DNA of 64,000 bases from Flavobacteriales bacterium (GTDB lineage: Bacteria; Bacteroidota; Bacteroidia; Flavobacteriales_F; PHOS-HE28), in the NCBI GenBank assembly GCA_016699575.1, contig CP064979.1, positions 3,968,001 through 4,032,000 on the forward strand, given 5' to 3'. The notes below the pieces were generated by a model. It did not search any database and was not told the origin of the DNA. It saw only the letters and a program-made list of their open reading frames with translations. Of this stretch, positions 17,757-26,331 are shown one piece after another (position 1 is the stretch's first letter; the number at the start of each line of letters is the position of its first letter). Made by a program: the position numbers and the translations under genes.

Positions 17757-18185
17757 TCAATTGAACCAACCGGCTATCCAATCGCTGAGTTGGCCGGTTG
17801 GTGAATTCTTCTGAATGACAGGACAGGTGCCTTCGAGGTCGGAAGCGGACATCGTTACCGCGTGGCAGGCCACGTTCGAGATACCAGCGACACGTTCGAA
17901 TACTTGTTCCGCGGACTGTTCACCCCGGTCGTACGAATAGGAGAGGGCCCCTTCGGCCACGTTCACGTAGCAATGGCCTACACCGGGCATTCCCTGCACA
18001 ACGCTCCGTAGGTCAATGGCCTCAGAGCTGTCCAACGGTGCCTCGAACCGGATCAGGGCCAACTGCATGTTGTCGTTGTGCCCGGCCGGTTTGCGGGTGA
18101 CCGCCTGGATGTGCCATACAAGGAGGCCGAACAAGAGGACAATGGTGACCAGCACGCCGAGGAGGATCTTCTTGAGCATGTTCAT
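17757..18185 (-). CDS. membrane-anchored HMA-fold-like protein of unknown function
   Basis: 142 residues: an N-terminal transmembrane anchor (LLGVLVTIVLLFGLLVWHI), then a soluble domain resembling a heavy-metal-associated ferredoxin-like fold in pattern (LRSVVQGMPGVGHCYVNVAEGALSYSYD...EQVFERVAGISNV). The CxxC metal site of true HMA domains is absent; single cysteines occur in GHCYV, VACHAV and GTCPV. An alternative start is the second ATG (18179). It is probably the first gene of a two-gene unit with the globin-like lipoprotein, so a redox or haem-related role is possible, but this is inference. Confidence 0.6.
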   Translation of the reverse strand: MNMLKKILLGVLVTIVLLFGLLVWHIQAVTRKPAGHNDNMQLALIRFEAPLDSSEAIDLRSVVQGMPGVGHCYVNVAEGALSYSYDRGEQSAEQVFERVAGISNVACHAVTMSASDLEGTCPVIQKNSPTGQLSDWIAGWFN

Positions 18186-18276
18186 CGCGTTCGTTGCGCG
18201 GGCGGTTACCCGTTCGCGATGACATACGCGTGATGATCCGTGATCGGATCAGCATACCGGAGGATTTTCGGGGTCC

Positions 18277-19071
18277 TTACACGTTGCCGAGAAGCACCAT
18301 GGCTTCCAGCGTAGGCGACGGCACGCCGCCTTCAGCTTCCAGCGTAACCGCGAATGCCTGGGCATCGGGGATGGATTTCATGCGCTGCACTTGGGCTGCG
18401 CCGTCCTTGCTGTCGAACATGCCGGCATCGATGGGCACTCCACCGGCCAAGGCCCAGAGCTGGTATTGTTTGCCTGCTGGTGGTTCAGGCAACGAGAGGA
18501 CGTCCATGTACACGTCGTTGGTCTTCTCGTCCCAGAAGATGCGCGCCTTGGCGTCGAGCGTGGTGCCGACGCCGCCCAACGCCACCATGCGCTTGTGCGG
18601 GTCGAGCACCACGGCCAGTTGCGCGTTGCTGGCTTCCATGGCGGTGCGTTGCACTTCCATTTGTTCGGCCAGCACGGTGCGATCGTTCTGCATTACGGCT
18701 ATCTGCTGTTCCATGGTGCCCACCTTGGAATACAACATCCAGTTGCCGATGCCGCTCACGAACAACGCTGCAACGCTGGCGGCTGCCAACCATTTCACGC
18801 TACCGCCGGAAGTCGCGGGCTTCATGCGAACCACGGTCGCCCTGTCCTTAGCCTCAATGGTGTTCATCACGGCCGCACGGGTGCGCAAAGGAGCCGGCTT
18901 CGCACTGTGTTCGGCCATGGCTTCCAGGGCGCGCTCAAGGCTGTCCAATTCGGCGCGCACCTCGGCATTCTCGCGGCGAAGCATCTCCACGAGCGCGGCT
19001 TCGCTTGCACTGGTCTGCCCCAGCACATGCGCCTCCAACAGGCCCGATGCTATGATCTCCGCGGCGGTCAT
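18277..19071 (-). CDS. anti-sigma factor, RskA-like
   Basis: 264 residues. The N-terminal cytoplasmic sigma-binding region (IASGLLEAHVLGQTSASE) is followed by a single transmembrane helix (WLAAASVAALFVSGIGNWMLY, about 94-114), a coiled-coil stretch (MEQQIAVMQNDRTVLAEQME) and a C-terminal extracytoplasmic RskA domain (MVALGG through YQLWALAGGVPIDAGMF to FAVTLEAEGGVPSPT). It would hold the ECF factor encoded just upstream at the membrane until a signal releases it. Its ATG overlaps the sigma-factor TGA by four bases (ATGA), so the pair is translationally coupled. Confidence 0.92.
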   Translation of the reverse strand: MTAAEIIASGLLEAHVLGQTSASEAALVEMLRRENAEVRAELDSLERALEAMAEHSAKPAPLRTRAAVMNTIEAKDRATVVRMKPATSGGSVKWLAAASVAALFVSGIGNWMLYSKVGTMEQQIAVMQNDRTVLAEQMEVQRTAMEASNAQLAVVLDPHKRMVALGGVGTTLDAKARIFWDEKTNDVYMDVLSLPEPPAGKQYQLWALAGGVPIDAGMFDSKDGAAQVQRMKSIPDAQAFAVTLEAEGGVPSPTLEAMVLLGNV

Positions 19072-19616
19072 GCCAGTTCCTTGAGTGCTTCCCTGAGTTC
19101 GAGCAGTGCAGTGCGCGTCCTGGACTTCACCGTGCCCAAGGCAATGCCCGTTGCATCGGCGATCTCCTGTTGCGAGTATCCTTGGTAGTAGGCGAGGTCG
19201 ATCATCTCGCGCAGTTCGGGCTTCAACTTGCCAAGCACCTTATCGATCCCCAGGTTGTCCAGGCGGGCACGCTCTTCATCGCTGCCCAACCGATATACGT
19301 GTTTGTCCAGCGTGCGGATCGCTTCGCTGTTCTGGTACTGCTTGGTGCGCACGAGGTCGATGGCGGTGTTCCGTGCGATGTTCACCATCCAAGTGAAGGC
19401 GCGCCCCTTGGCCGCGTCGTAGCTGCGCGCGCTGCGCCAGATCTTCACGAAGGTGTCCTGCAACACTTCCTCCGCGTGCTCGCTACTGCCCACAATGCGC
19501 AGCACCACACCGTGGATGGCGGCGCTGTACTGGTCATAGAGCCTCCCGAAGGCGTCCTGGTCGCCTTGCTGCACTGCGGTCAGCAACACCCCGCCTTTAT
19601 CGGCTTCCGGGTTCAT
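19068..19616 (-). CDS. ECF RNA polymerase sigma factor (SigK-like)
   Basis: 182 residues from the ATG at 19616. Region 2 is DQDAFGRLYDQYSAAIHGVVLR..EEVLQDTFVKIWRSA and AFTWMVNIARNTAIDLVR; region 4 is LKPELREMIDLAYYQGYSQQEIADATGIALGTVKSR, a helix-turn-helix for -35 recognition. It is transcribed with its RskA-like anti-sigma factor, as in SigK/RskA systems. A TACATTGG box at 19626-19633 (minus strand) lies 9 nt before the start; whether the sigma factor drives its own promoter cannot be judged. Confidence 0.95.
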   Translation of the reverse strand: MNPEADKGGVLLTAVQQGDQDAFGRLYDQYSAAIHGVVLRIVGSSEHAEEVLQDTFVKIWRSARSYDAAKGRAFTWMVNIARNTAIDLVRTKQYQNSEAIRTLDKHVYRLGSDEERARLDNLGIDKVLGKLKPELREMIDLAYYQGYSQQEIADATGIALGTVKSRTRTALLELREALKELA

Positions 19617-19670
19617 GGGAGGGCGCCAATGTAGCGGCGACCGGTCCGAGCGCATGCATGGACCAAGGCT

Positions 19671-20423
19671 TCAACCGGCGAATTCCAGTACTACAACGGT
19701 GGCGTTGTGGAGCATGTGCAGCACCACGCCCACCCAGAGGTGGCCTTCGCGGGCGCGCACCCAACCGTAGAGCAGTCCGGCAAGCAGAAGCCAGTACATG
19801 CTCAGCATGCTGAAGTGCACGAAAGCGAACAGGATGCCCGTGACCATGATGGCCGCTTGGGTGCCGCTCAAGCGATCCAACTGAAGGAAGAGGATGCCGC
19901 GGAAAGCCAGCTCTTCGGTGAGCGCAGGGAACACAGCCGTTGACACGAGGGAAAGCGCTAGCGGGAACGGCGACCACAGGAAGATCGTCGAGTAGTCCTG
20001 GTCTTCGAGGTCGAATAGGTCTATGATCCACGGCATGGTGATCAGTACGAAGAGCGTCAACATGGCCTGCAAACCGAGGTACGATAGCGCACGCGGAACG
20101 GACAAGGCCTTCGGCTTCAGCGAAGCGAACAAGGTCCGTCCGAAGACCAGTGCCATGAAAACCACCAACAGGAAGAACCCGAGGTCGAAGGCCAGCACGG
20201 CTTTGTAGTCCTCCCAGATGCTGACGAAATAGCTTCCGAGGATGTACGCGGCTATCAGTCCGAAGGCGAGGAAGAACCGCTTGGTGTCCTTCCAGCCATC
20301 GCGCGTAGGCCTCGTCCCCACAGGACTTCCACAGGCCGAACAGAAAGAAACACCATCGCGCATGGGTGCACCGCACATAGCGCACGGTGCAGGTCCTTGT
20401 GGGGCCGGGTCGGCTTCCTCCAT
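19671..20423 (-). CDS. CPBP-family intramembrane metalloprotease with N-terminal zinc ribbon
   Basis: 250 residues. A zinc ribbon with two CxxC knuckles (CAMCGAP, CSACGSP) occupies residues 10-40. About seven transmembrane helices follow, with the CPBP/Abi motifs TEELAFRG, FAFVHF and HMLHNAT, which contain the glutamates and histidines of the intramembrane protease site (relative of Rce1). The ATG at 20423 shares one base with the stop of the upstream gene (TGATG), so translation is coupled. It is the last gene of the leftward MoxR/DUF58 operon. Substrate unknown. Confidence 0.88.
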   Translation of the reverse strand: MEEADPAPQGPAPCAMCGAPMRDGVSFCSACGSPVGTRPTRDGWKDTKRFFLAFGLIAAYILGSYFVSIWEDYKAVLAFDLGFFLLVVFMALVFGRTLFASLKPKALSVPRALSYLGLQAMLTLFVLITMPWIIDLFDLEDQDYSTIFLWSPFPLALSLVSTAVFPALTEELAFRGILFLQLDRLSGTQAAIMVTGILFAFVHFSMLSMYWLLLAGLLYGWVRAREGHLWVGVVLHMLHNATVVVLEFAG

Positions 20424-20977
20424 CACTTGCGTGTGGAGGTTACCGGCTGTTTCAACGCACGGAGCGCGTAGATCAGGGCCGAGATGACGATTACCTTCAG
20501 GATGATGCCGCTGAACAGGCTGGTCGGGTTTTCTATCGCCGCCAGCACGATGAGCAGCCCGTACAGCGAAAGCGCGGTGATGATCGCGGGAAGGGGCTTG
20601 TGCTTCGTCCAGAACGCCAAGCCGAGGAAAATGCCCGAGATGACCAAGCCGGTAACGATCAACACAGCACCTCCTGCAATGAGGTACGGGATCATGTTCA
20701 GCGCTGCAACGACGAACAGGGCGTGCCGCGCTTTGCGCACTTGTTCATCGGCCACGGTCTTGTTCCCCTTCTCCAATCCACGGTCGTAGATGAAGTTGCT
20801 GCGTTCCTGGTCCGAGCCATGCTGCGGGAAGCCGCACAACGCGCAGAACTTGTCCATTTGCCAGTTCCAAGGCTTGGCGCAATAGCCGCAATGGGCGGGC
20901 ATGGTGGCCCCGGAAGTCGATGGTGCTGGGGAAGTGGTTTGCTGGTCCATGGTCCTGTTCGGTAGATCGTTTCCCAT
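20423..20977 (-). CDS. zinc-ribbon membrane protein of unknown function
   Basis: 184 residues. A zinc ribbon with CGYCAKP and CALCGFP knuckles near residues 30-50 precedes three or four hydrophobic helices (LFVVAALNMIPYLIAGGAVLIVTGLV, AIITALSLYGLLIVLAAI, IILKVIVISALIYAL). The ATG at 20977 overlaps the DUF58 stop by one base (TGATG); GTG at 20980 is the next alternative. The shared zinc-ribbon-plus-membrane layout with the following CPBP gene suggests a related location or shared recruitment, but no function is recognised. Confidence 0.7.
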   Translation of the reverse strand: MGNDLPNRTMDQQTTSPAPSTSGATMPAHCGYCAKPWNWQMDKFCALCGFPQHGSDQERSNFIYDRGLEKGNKTVADEQVRKARHALFVVAALNMIPYLIAGGAVLIVTGLVISGIFLGLAFWTKHKPLPAIITALSLYGLLIVLAAIENPTSLFSGIILKVIVISALIYALRALKQPVTSTRK

Positions 20978-22311
20978 CACAGCGCTCCACGCGCTTTGAT
21001 CTCCAGGTACTTATTGACGACGTTCACCGTGAGGTCCTGTGGCCGGGTGAGGATGCTGGCGATGCCATGGCCTTCGAGTTCCTTCACGATGAGGCGCTTC
21101 TCGTAAAGGTGCTTTTCCGTGATGGTGTGGGAGTAGAGTTCAACGGTGTTTGTCGGCCGCGCCTTCAGATCGTCCTCCAGTTCGGTGTTCTGGAAGAAGA
21201 TGACCACGAGCAAGTGTGTTCGTGATAGCCGCTGCAGGAAGGTCAGCTGGCGCCGCAGCGCGTTCACGCTCTCGTAGTTCGTGAAGAGCAGAAGCAAGCT
21301 GCGTTGCGTGATGTTCACCTTCACGGTGGCGTACAGCGCCTCCATGTCGGTCTCCATGTGGTCGGTGCGCTGCGCGTAGAGCTGCTCCAGGATTTTCTCC
21401 ATCTGGCCGCGTTGGCGGCTGGCCCGCAGCACGGTGTCCACCTTGTTGCTGAAGGTGATGAGCCCCGCCTTGTCTTCCTTGTGCATGGCGATGTTGCTGA
21501 TCACCAAGCTGGCGTTGATGGCGTAGTCCAACAGGCTCAGGCCTTCGAACGGCATTTTCATCACGCGCCCCAGGTCGATGAGCGAGAAAACCTGTTGGCT
21601 CCGTTCGTCCTGATAGAGGTTCACCATCAAACGACCGCGCCGTGCGGTGGCTTTCCAGTTCACTGTGCGGCGGTCGTCGCCGGGTACGTATTCCTTGATG
21701 CGATCGAACTCAACGTGCTGCGCCAACCTTCGGATGCGCTTGATGCCCGCCATGGTGAGCTTGTCGCTGATGGCGAGCAGCTCGTACTTGCGCAGTTGAA
21801 GGAAGCTGGGGTACACGGCCACTTCCTTGCCGGCTTCAAGTACGAACCGGCGCTCGACCAGTCCGATGAGCACGCTCGTGAGCACGTTGATGGCGCCGTA
21901 GCCGTAAACCCCGCGCTTGACAGGTCGAACGGCATAGGGGAACCGGAGTTCACCGCCCGCGGCCAATGTGCCGCTGAACACCAGGTCGCGGCGTTGGAAC
22001 TGCACCGGCAGTTCGTCCAGCACACGCACACGGACCGGCACACCGTAGCGGCTGCGCAAGTGGATCGTCACCGGGTTCTCGTCGCCGTTGCTCCACTTGG
22101 CATAGGTGTGCCTTTCGCCCACGATGCCGTTCCGCGCGCGATAGAGCACCAGCAGTTCCAGGCCCATGGCGATGAGCAGGCCGAGGCCCAGGGCCCGCGC
22201 AAGGCCGAAGAGCGGTGCGCTGAACCAGCCGGCAACGAACAGCCCCACCAGCAACCAGCCGATGATGAACCCGCGACGGGTGATGAAGAACGAACGCCAG
22301 AGACGTTTCAC
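20977..22311 (-). CDS. DUF58 / vWA-like protein of the MoxR locus
   Basis: 444 residues, starting at a GTG (22311) that overlaps the moxR stop by four bases. Two N-terminal transmembrane helices (about 14-55) are followed by a beta-rich region and the DUF58 signature YVPGDDRRTVNWKATARRGRLMV. In the following vWA-like domain the metal site is IDLGRVM, so the DxSxS motif is degenerate. DUF58 proteins accompany MoxR AAA+ ATPases and are thought to be substrates or adaptors for assembling membrane complexes. Its operon context matches the common MoxR-DUF58-DUF4129-DUF4350 layout. Confidence 0.88.
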   Translation of the reverse strand: MKRLWRSFFITRRGFIIGWLLVGLFVAGWFSAPLFGLARALGLGLLIAMGLELLVLYRARNGIVGERHTYAKWSNGDENPVTIHLRSRYGVPVRVRVLDELPVQFQRRDLVFSGTLAAGGELRFPYAVRPVKRGVYGYGAINVLTSVLIGLVERRFVLEAGKEVAVYPSFLQLRKYELLAISDKLTMAGIKRIRRLAQHVEFDRIKEYVPGDDRRTVNWKATARRGRLMVNLYQDERSQQVFSLIDLGRVMKMPFEGLSLLDYAINASLVISNIAMHKEDKAGLITFSNKVDTVLRASRQRGQMEKILEQLYAQRTDHMETDMEALYATVKVNITQRSLLLLFTNYESVNALRRQLTFLQRLSRTHLLVVIFFQNTELEDDLKARPTNTVELYSHTITEKHLYEKRLIVKELEGHGIASILTRPQDLTVNVVNKYLEIKARGAL

Positions 22312-23381
22312 CGGGGCACTTCGATCTTTTGCACCAAGCGTTCGATGATGCTGTCAGGTGTGAGGCCTTCCATCTCGCGTTCGGGTGTGAGCATGATGCG
22401 ATGGCGCAACACATGCGGCATCACGAAGCGGATGTCCTCCGGCGTCACGAAGTCGCGGCCGTCGATGGCGGCCGCGCTCTTTGCGCCCATGAGGATGGCC
22501 AATGATGCACGGGGGCTCGCACCGAGCATCAGTGCGTGGTCGTTGCGTGTCTGGTCCACCACGGCGGCTATGTACCGGATGAGCTTCTCCTCGCAACGCA
22601 CCGCGCGCGCCAAACCACGGGCATGCTCCAACTCGGCAGGGGAGAGGACGGGCTCCACGGCCGCCGTGCTCAGGTGCTCGCTGCCGCTGCTGTAGCGCGT
22701 CAGGATGGCCGCTTCCTGGTCCACGGTAGGGTAGCCCACTTCGATCTTCATGAAGAAGCGGTCCAGCTGCGCTTCGGGCAGCCGGTACGTGCCTTCCTGC
22801 TCAATGGGGTTCTGCGTGGCCACGATCATGAACGGTTTGCCCATGATGTGCGTGCGGCCATCGGCGGTGATCTGCCGCTCCTCCATCACTTCAAAAAGCG
22901 CGGCCTGCGTCTTGGCCGGCGCACGGTTGATCTCGTCCACCAGCACGATGTTGCTGAAGATGGGCCCCGGCCGGAACTCGAATGCTGTGGTGCGCGGATC
23001 GAACACGCTGGTACCGATCACATCGCTGGGCATCAGGTCCGGGGTGAACTGGATGCGGCTGAAGTTGGTCTGCACTGCCTTGGCAAGCAGCTTCGCGGTG
23101 AGCGTCTTCGCCAGCCCGGGAGCACCCTCAATGAGCACGTGCCCATCGCTCAGCATGGCAATGAGGAGCAGGTCCATAATGCGCTCCTGCCCCACGATCA
23201 CCTTGCGCACTTCCGCCCGCACCTTGCCTACGGCGCTTTGCAGTTCGCTCAGGGGAACGCTGGGGGTGTACTCGGTGGTGGAGGAAGAGACCACTGGCGG
23301 CGGGCCTTCCACGGTATTGGTGACGACTTGTCGTGGCAGTGGTGTGCCGGTGTTGGGGTCGGTGGGTTGCTGGTCTTGCAT
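22308..23381 (-). CDS. MoxR-family AAA+ ATPase (first MoxR locus)
   Basis: 357 residues. Walker A is GAPGLAKT, Walker B is VLVDEINRAP, then ATQNPIEQEGTYRLPEAQLDRFFMKIEVGYP (sensor region) and a C-terminal helical lid with GASPRASLAILMGAKSAAA. The first 50 residues are proline- and threonine-rich. MoxR ATPases act as chaperone-like remodelling factors together with vWA and DUF58 partners. It sits 6 nt downstream of the DUF4350 gene and overlaps the DUF58 gene by four bases. A second MoxR belonging to the Bat operon is at 34895. Confidence 0.93.
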   Translation of the reverse strand: MQDQQPTDPNTGTPLPRQVVTNTVEGPPPVVSSSTTEYTPSVPLSELQSAVGKVRAEVRKVIVGQERIMDLLLIAMLSDGHVLIEGAPGLAKTLTAKLLAKAVQTNFSRIQFTPDLMPSDVIGTSVFDPRTTAFEFRPGPIFSNIVLVDEINRAPAKTQAALFEVMEERQITADGRTHIMGKPFMIVATQNPIEQEGTYRLPEAQLDRFFMKIEVGYPTVDQEAAILTRYSSGSEHLSTAAVEPVLSPAELEHARGLARAVRCEEKLIRYIAAVVDQTRNDHALMLGASPRASLAILMGAKSAAAIDGRDFVTPEDIRFVMPHVLRHRIMLTPEREMEGLTPDSIIERLVQKIEVPR

Positions 23382-23387
23382 GGCGGT

Positions 23388-24572
23388 TCAAAGGCGTTGG
23401 CGGAGGCTGTGCAGGCGGTCGCTGAGCGCCAGCAATTGCCCCTCGTTGATGTTCGGGTTGTTCTCGATGCTCTCGAAGTACTTCAGTTGAGCGCCGAGTT
23501 CCACGATGGGAAGGCCGGTACGGCGCGCCAAATGGTTGGCGGTGCGTTCATCGTATGCGAACTGGCGGAGGTAAGCCCGTTGCCGCACATCTTCCTTGAA
23601 ATGCGCGAGCATCTTGCGGGCCAGGTCCGCATGGTCACCCTTCTCGTAGTAGAGCCGGCCCAGAGTGCCCACGAAATCGCGCGAAGCGTTCTTCAATGGT
23701 GCCACGACGGGGATCGCTCGCTGCTCCCTTTTGGCGCGTATGAACACGTACACGATCAACAGGGCAAAGGCCAAGCGGTAGGCCCATTTCAGCGCGGGCT
23801 GATCCAGAACGTACTGAACAGGGGAGAGGCTTCCTTCGCGGCCCACCTTGTAGAATTCGTCCCAGAGCACCTTCTCCGCCGGTATCCAGCCAAGTGCAGC
23901 CTCGATGAAATCGTTGTTGTCGTCCTTCAGCAGATGGTAGTTGGTGAAGGCGCGTGGTGTGGTGCACAGGTAGAAGTGGCCGAGCCCGTGCCTGACGTGC
24001 ACCATGGTGGCGCCTCCTTGGGCATTGCGGCAGACCACGGTGGTGCGGCTGCTGTCCAGGTCAGTGAAAACAAAGGGTGAGCCCAGCCGCGCCAAGCTGA
24101 ACGTGCCACCAACGGCATCGCCACGCACGAAGTGGAGTTCGAGCGTATCGCTCCATCCTTGCCAGCGACGCTCGCCAGCAAGGCCCAAGGTGTCCATCAA
24201 CTCGGTTCCCGGATCGTTCGCCGCAATAAAGACGTGATCGCCGCGCGCGGCCATATCAAGCAAGTACTCGAGGTCCACCCCATGCGGTTGGAAGCGGTGC
24301 GTGATGTACAGCTGGGCGGCGGGTTGCCACTCCTCGTAGTAGGCGGGCTCCCTATCGATGAAAGTCTCGTAGATGGTCTCCTGAACCGGTTCCACCTCAT
24401 CAAAGAGATCGCCCAGACGGCCAAAGACCAATTGCCCACCGAACGGTTTGTCGTGGAACCGACTGAAACTGTCGCTCCAGTCCACGGGTTTGGGTGCCAG
24501 CGCTCCCAGTACGGCCGTGAGCACAACCAGCCCGACGAGCACCCACGCCAGCAGTTTCTCCTTTTTCGTCAT
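23388..24572 (-). CDS. DUF4350 domain membrane protein
   Basis: 394 residues. An N-terminal transmembrane helix (LLAWVLVGLVVLTAVLGAL) is followed by a Rossmann-like DUF4350 domain (KPFGGQLVFGRLGDLF, then DMAARGDHVFIAAND) and a second transmembrane helix near 265-285 (YRLAFALLIVYVFI) with a C-terminal cytoplasmic tail. It starts four bases inside the end of the upstream DUF4129 gene. Proteins of this type are constant partners of MoxR/DUF58/DUF4129 genes; biochemical role unknown. Confidence 0.85.
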   Translation of the reverse strand: MTKKEKLLAWVLVGLVVLTAVLGALAPKPVDWSDSFSRFHDKPFGGQLVFGRLGDLFDEVEPVQETIYETFIDREPAYYEEWQPAAQLYITHRFQPHGVDLEYLLDMAARGDHVFIAANDPGTELMDTLGLAGERRWQGWSDTLELHFVRGDAVGGTFSLARLGSPFVFTDLDSSRTTVVCRNAQGGATMVHVRHGLGHFYLCTTPRAFTNYHLLKDDNNDFIEAALGWIPAEKVLWDEFYKVGREGSLSPVQYVLDQPALKWAYRLAFALLIVYVFIRAKREQRAIPVVAPLKNASRDFVGTLGRLYYEKGDHADLARKMLAHFKEDVRQRAYLRQFAYDERTANHLARRTGLPIVELGAQLKYFESIENNPNINEGQLLALSDRLHSLRQRL

Positions 24573-25372
24573 GCGGCGCGGCGGTTACGGAAGTCCTGGA
24601 AGCCTGCGCTCAGTCGTTCGTACTGGTTGCGGTCAAGCAGCGCCTCGCCGTACCACACCCACTTGAAGATGAACGAAAGCCGGGCGAAACGTTGTCGCTG
24701 GTCTTCCTCGCGCAACAGGTCCTGGTAATCGCGGTCTGTGCGCTCAGGCTTCCACTCAATGGCGCCTGTATCGACCAGATGACGCAGCACGAGGAGGTAC
24801 TGCAAGCGAAGTGCACGGCGCCATTCACCAGCCTGTTCGGCCGCGGCCAGCTGCTGGGGCAGGTCGTCGGCGGTGATGTCTTCCTCCAGTGTCCGCACCG
24901 AGCCGATCACAGCTGGCGCCTTGCCGAAGACCGCACTGAACATCCGCTTGCGCATGTGCCAAGCAACCAGCACAAGGGCCGCTCCGCAGATCAGCAACCA
25001 GATGTTGTCCCAGAACCAGTACTCAACATCCCAGCCGGTTGCATCCTCCAGCCAATTGAACAGACCGCTGAACCAGTCCTTCACCCACTCCCAGAAGTGG
25101 TCCCACCAGTTTGGGGCTTCACGCACATCGCGTTCGTACTGGTAGCGTTCCTGGGCGCGCAGCGCTGCGAGTTCGGCATCATCGAAGACCATCGCCTCGT
25201 GCTCCGGCAGCAGTGTGTCGATCCCCGCCCACTCACTGGCGCATGTATCCCCGCTCGCGGCATCCTGCTCCATGAGGATGGCGTTCACCAAGCTGTCCAC
25301 CGTGCCCTGCTGTGCAGCGCATGGCCTGGCCAGCACGACCACAGCGAACACTATGTATGAACGCAGGAACAA
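24569..25372 (-). CDS. DUF4129-type membrane protein
   Basis: 267 residues if started at TTG 25372, which gives a good signal-peptide-like N-terminus (FLRSYIVFAVVVLARPCAAQ). A CTG at 25381 overlapping the upstream stop, and a GTG inside the hydrophobic segment, are alternatives. A tryptophan-rich region (NWWDHFWEWVKDWFSGLFNWLEDATGWDVEYWFWDN) precedes a transmembrane helix (IWLLICGAALVLVAW), then the C-terminal domain with LQYLLVLRHLVDTGAIEWKPERTDRDY. This is the usual DUF4129 position in the MoxR operon. Start codon confidence is low; gene confidence is high. Confidence 0.8.
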   Translation of the reverse strand: MFLRSYIVFAVVVLARPCAAQQGTVDSLVNAILMEQDAASGDTCASEWAGIDTLLPEHEAMVFDDAELAALRAQERYQYERDVREAPNWWDHFWEWVKDWFSGLFNWLEDATGWDVEYWFWDNIWLLICGAALVLVAWHMRKRMFSAVFGKAPAVIGSVRTLEEDITADDLPQQLAAAEQAGEWRRALRLQYLLVLRHLVDTGAIEWKPERTDRDYQDLLREEDQRQRFARLSFIFKWVWYGEALLDRNQYERLSAGFQDFRNRRAA

Positions 25373-25377
25373 GCCGA

Positions 25378-26247
25378 TCAGACGGTGCCGAGGTTCTGCA
25401 AGCGGTCCTGCAGGCCTTTGCCTTCGAACTGCTCCACGAGGTTGTAATACTGCAGTCCTAGGCTCACGCGGAACAACGGGATCAGAAAGAACGACACTAC
25501 GATCAGAACGATGTACCCGATACCGCCGATGATCGCTGCGACGATCGGGAACTCTCCACCTTGCATTCCAGCGATGAAAGAGAAGATGGCAACGAAGTAG
25601 AACGGCAGAAAGCACGCCATTTGAATGGCACCGATGATGAGGGACATCACGAAAACCAGCCCGAGCGTTCCCCAGAAACTTTTGTGCACCAGCTTGAAGC
25701 TGCGCCCCATCGAGCCTGTAGCTCCCAGCCGTTCCTCACCATGCGTGATCGGCGAAAGTATGAAGGCAATGGCGATCCAGATGCCCGGCAGGTAACAGAG
25801 AACGGCTCCCACTATGGTAGCTATACCTGTCAAGAACTGAATGCCGAGGTAGCTCCAGAACTGCGTATGGCACCGGTGCCGAAGCTCGGCCGTTGACATG
25901 CCCGCATGCTCACCGCGTTCATATGCCCGGAAATACTCGTGGGTCAGGGCTTCCATCATAACACCGGCATAGACGAACAGAACGAACACCAGCACGATGG
26001 CCAGTACACCGAAAAGCGAACCGAAGACCGCTTCCGGACCTTCGCCGCCGCCACTTGCAACAGTGGTGTAGGCCAAATACCCCATGCCGCCCATCAGCGC
26101 CAAGCCGACGAGCATGGGCAAAAGGCTTACGCCCGCGAGCGCTTTCATGATCGGCTTCCAGTTCTGCCGCATGAAAGCAAAGGAGTCGCTGATGGTCTGG
26201 CCGAAATCGCGGCGCTGGCGAAGGACAACAGGAGGACGGGTGTTCAT
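25378..26247 (-). CDS. polytopic membrane protein, MoxR operon (paralogue of 26332-27195)
   Basis: 289 residues with about six hydrophobic helices (LLPMLVGLALMGGMGYLAY, LFGVLAIVLVFVLFVYAGV, IATIVGAVLCYLPGIWIAIAFIL and others). The N-terminus (VVLRQRRDFGQTISDSFAFMRQNWKPIM) and C-terminus (LQYYNLVEQFEGKGLQDRLQNLG) are alike in the next gene upstream, so the two arose by duplication. The family, with GIWIAIAFIL and YNLVEQ motifs, is found with DUF4129/DUF4350 genes. It may form part of a membrane complex assembled by MoxR; no enzyme motif seen. Confidence 0.75.
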   Translation of the reverse strand: MNTRPPVVLRQRRDFGQTISDSFAFMRQNWKPIMKALAGVSLLPMLVGLALMGGMGYLAYTTVASGGGEGPEAVFGSLFGVLAIVLVFVLFVYAGVMMEALTHEYFRAYERGEHAGMSTAELRHRCHTQFWSYLGIQFLTGIATIVGAVLCYLPGIWIAIAFILSPITHGEERLGATGSMGRSFKLVHKSFWGTLGLVFVMSLIIGAIQMACFLPFYFVAIFSFIAGMQGGEFPIVAAIIGGIGYIVLIVVSFFLIPLFRVSLGLQYYNLVEQFEGKGLQDRLQNLGTV

Positions 26248-26331
26248 CGGTAGTGTAGGGTTTGATGGCGTTCAAAGATGATCGAGGCAGGCCAAATCAA
26301 CCATTCGCCGCCAACCCGCCGATCTCCGCAT

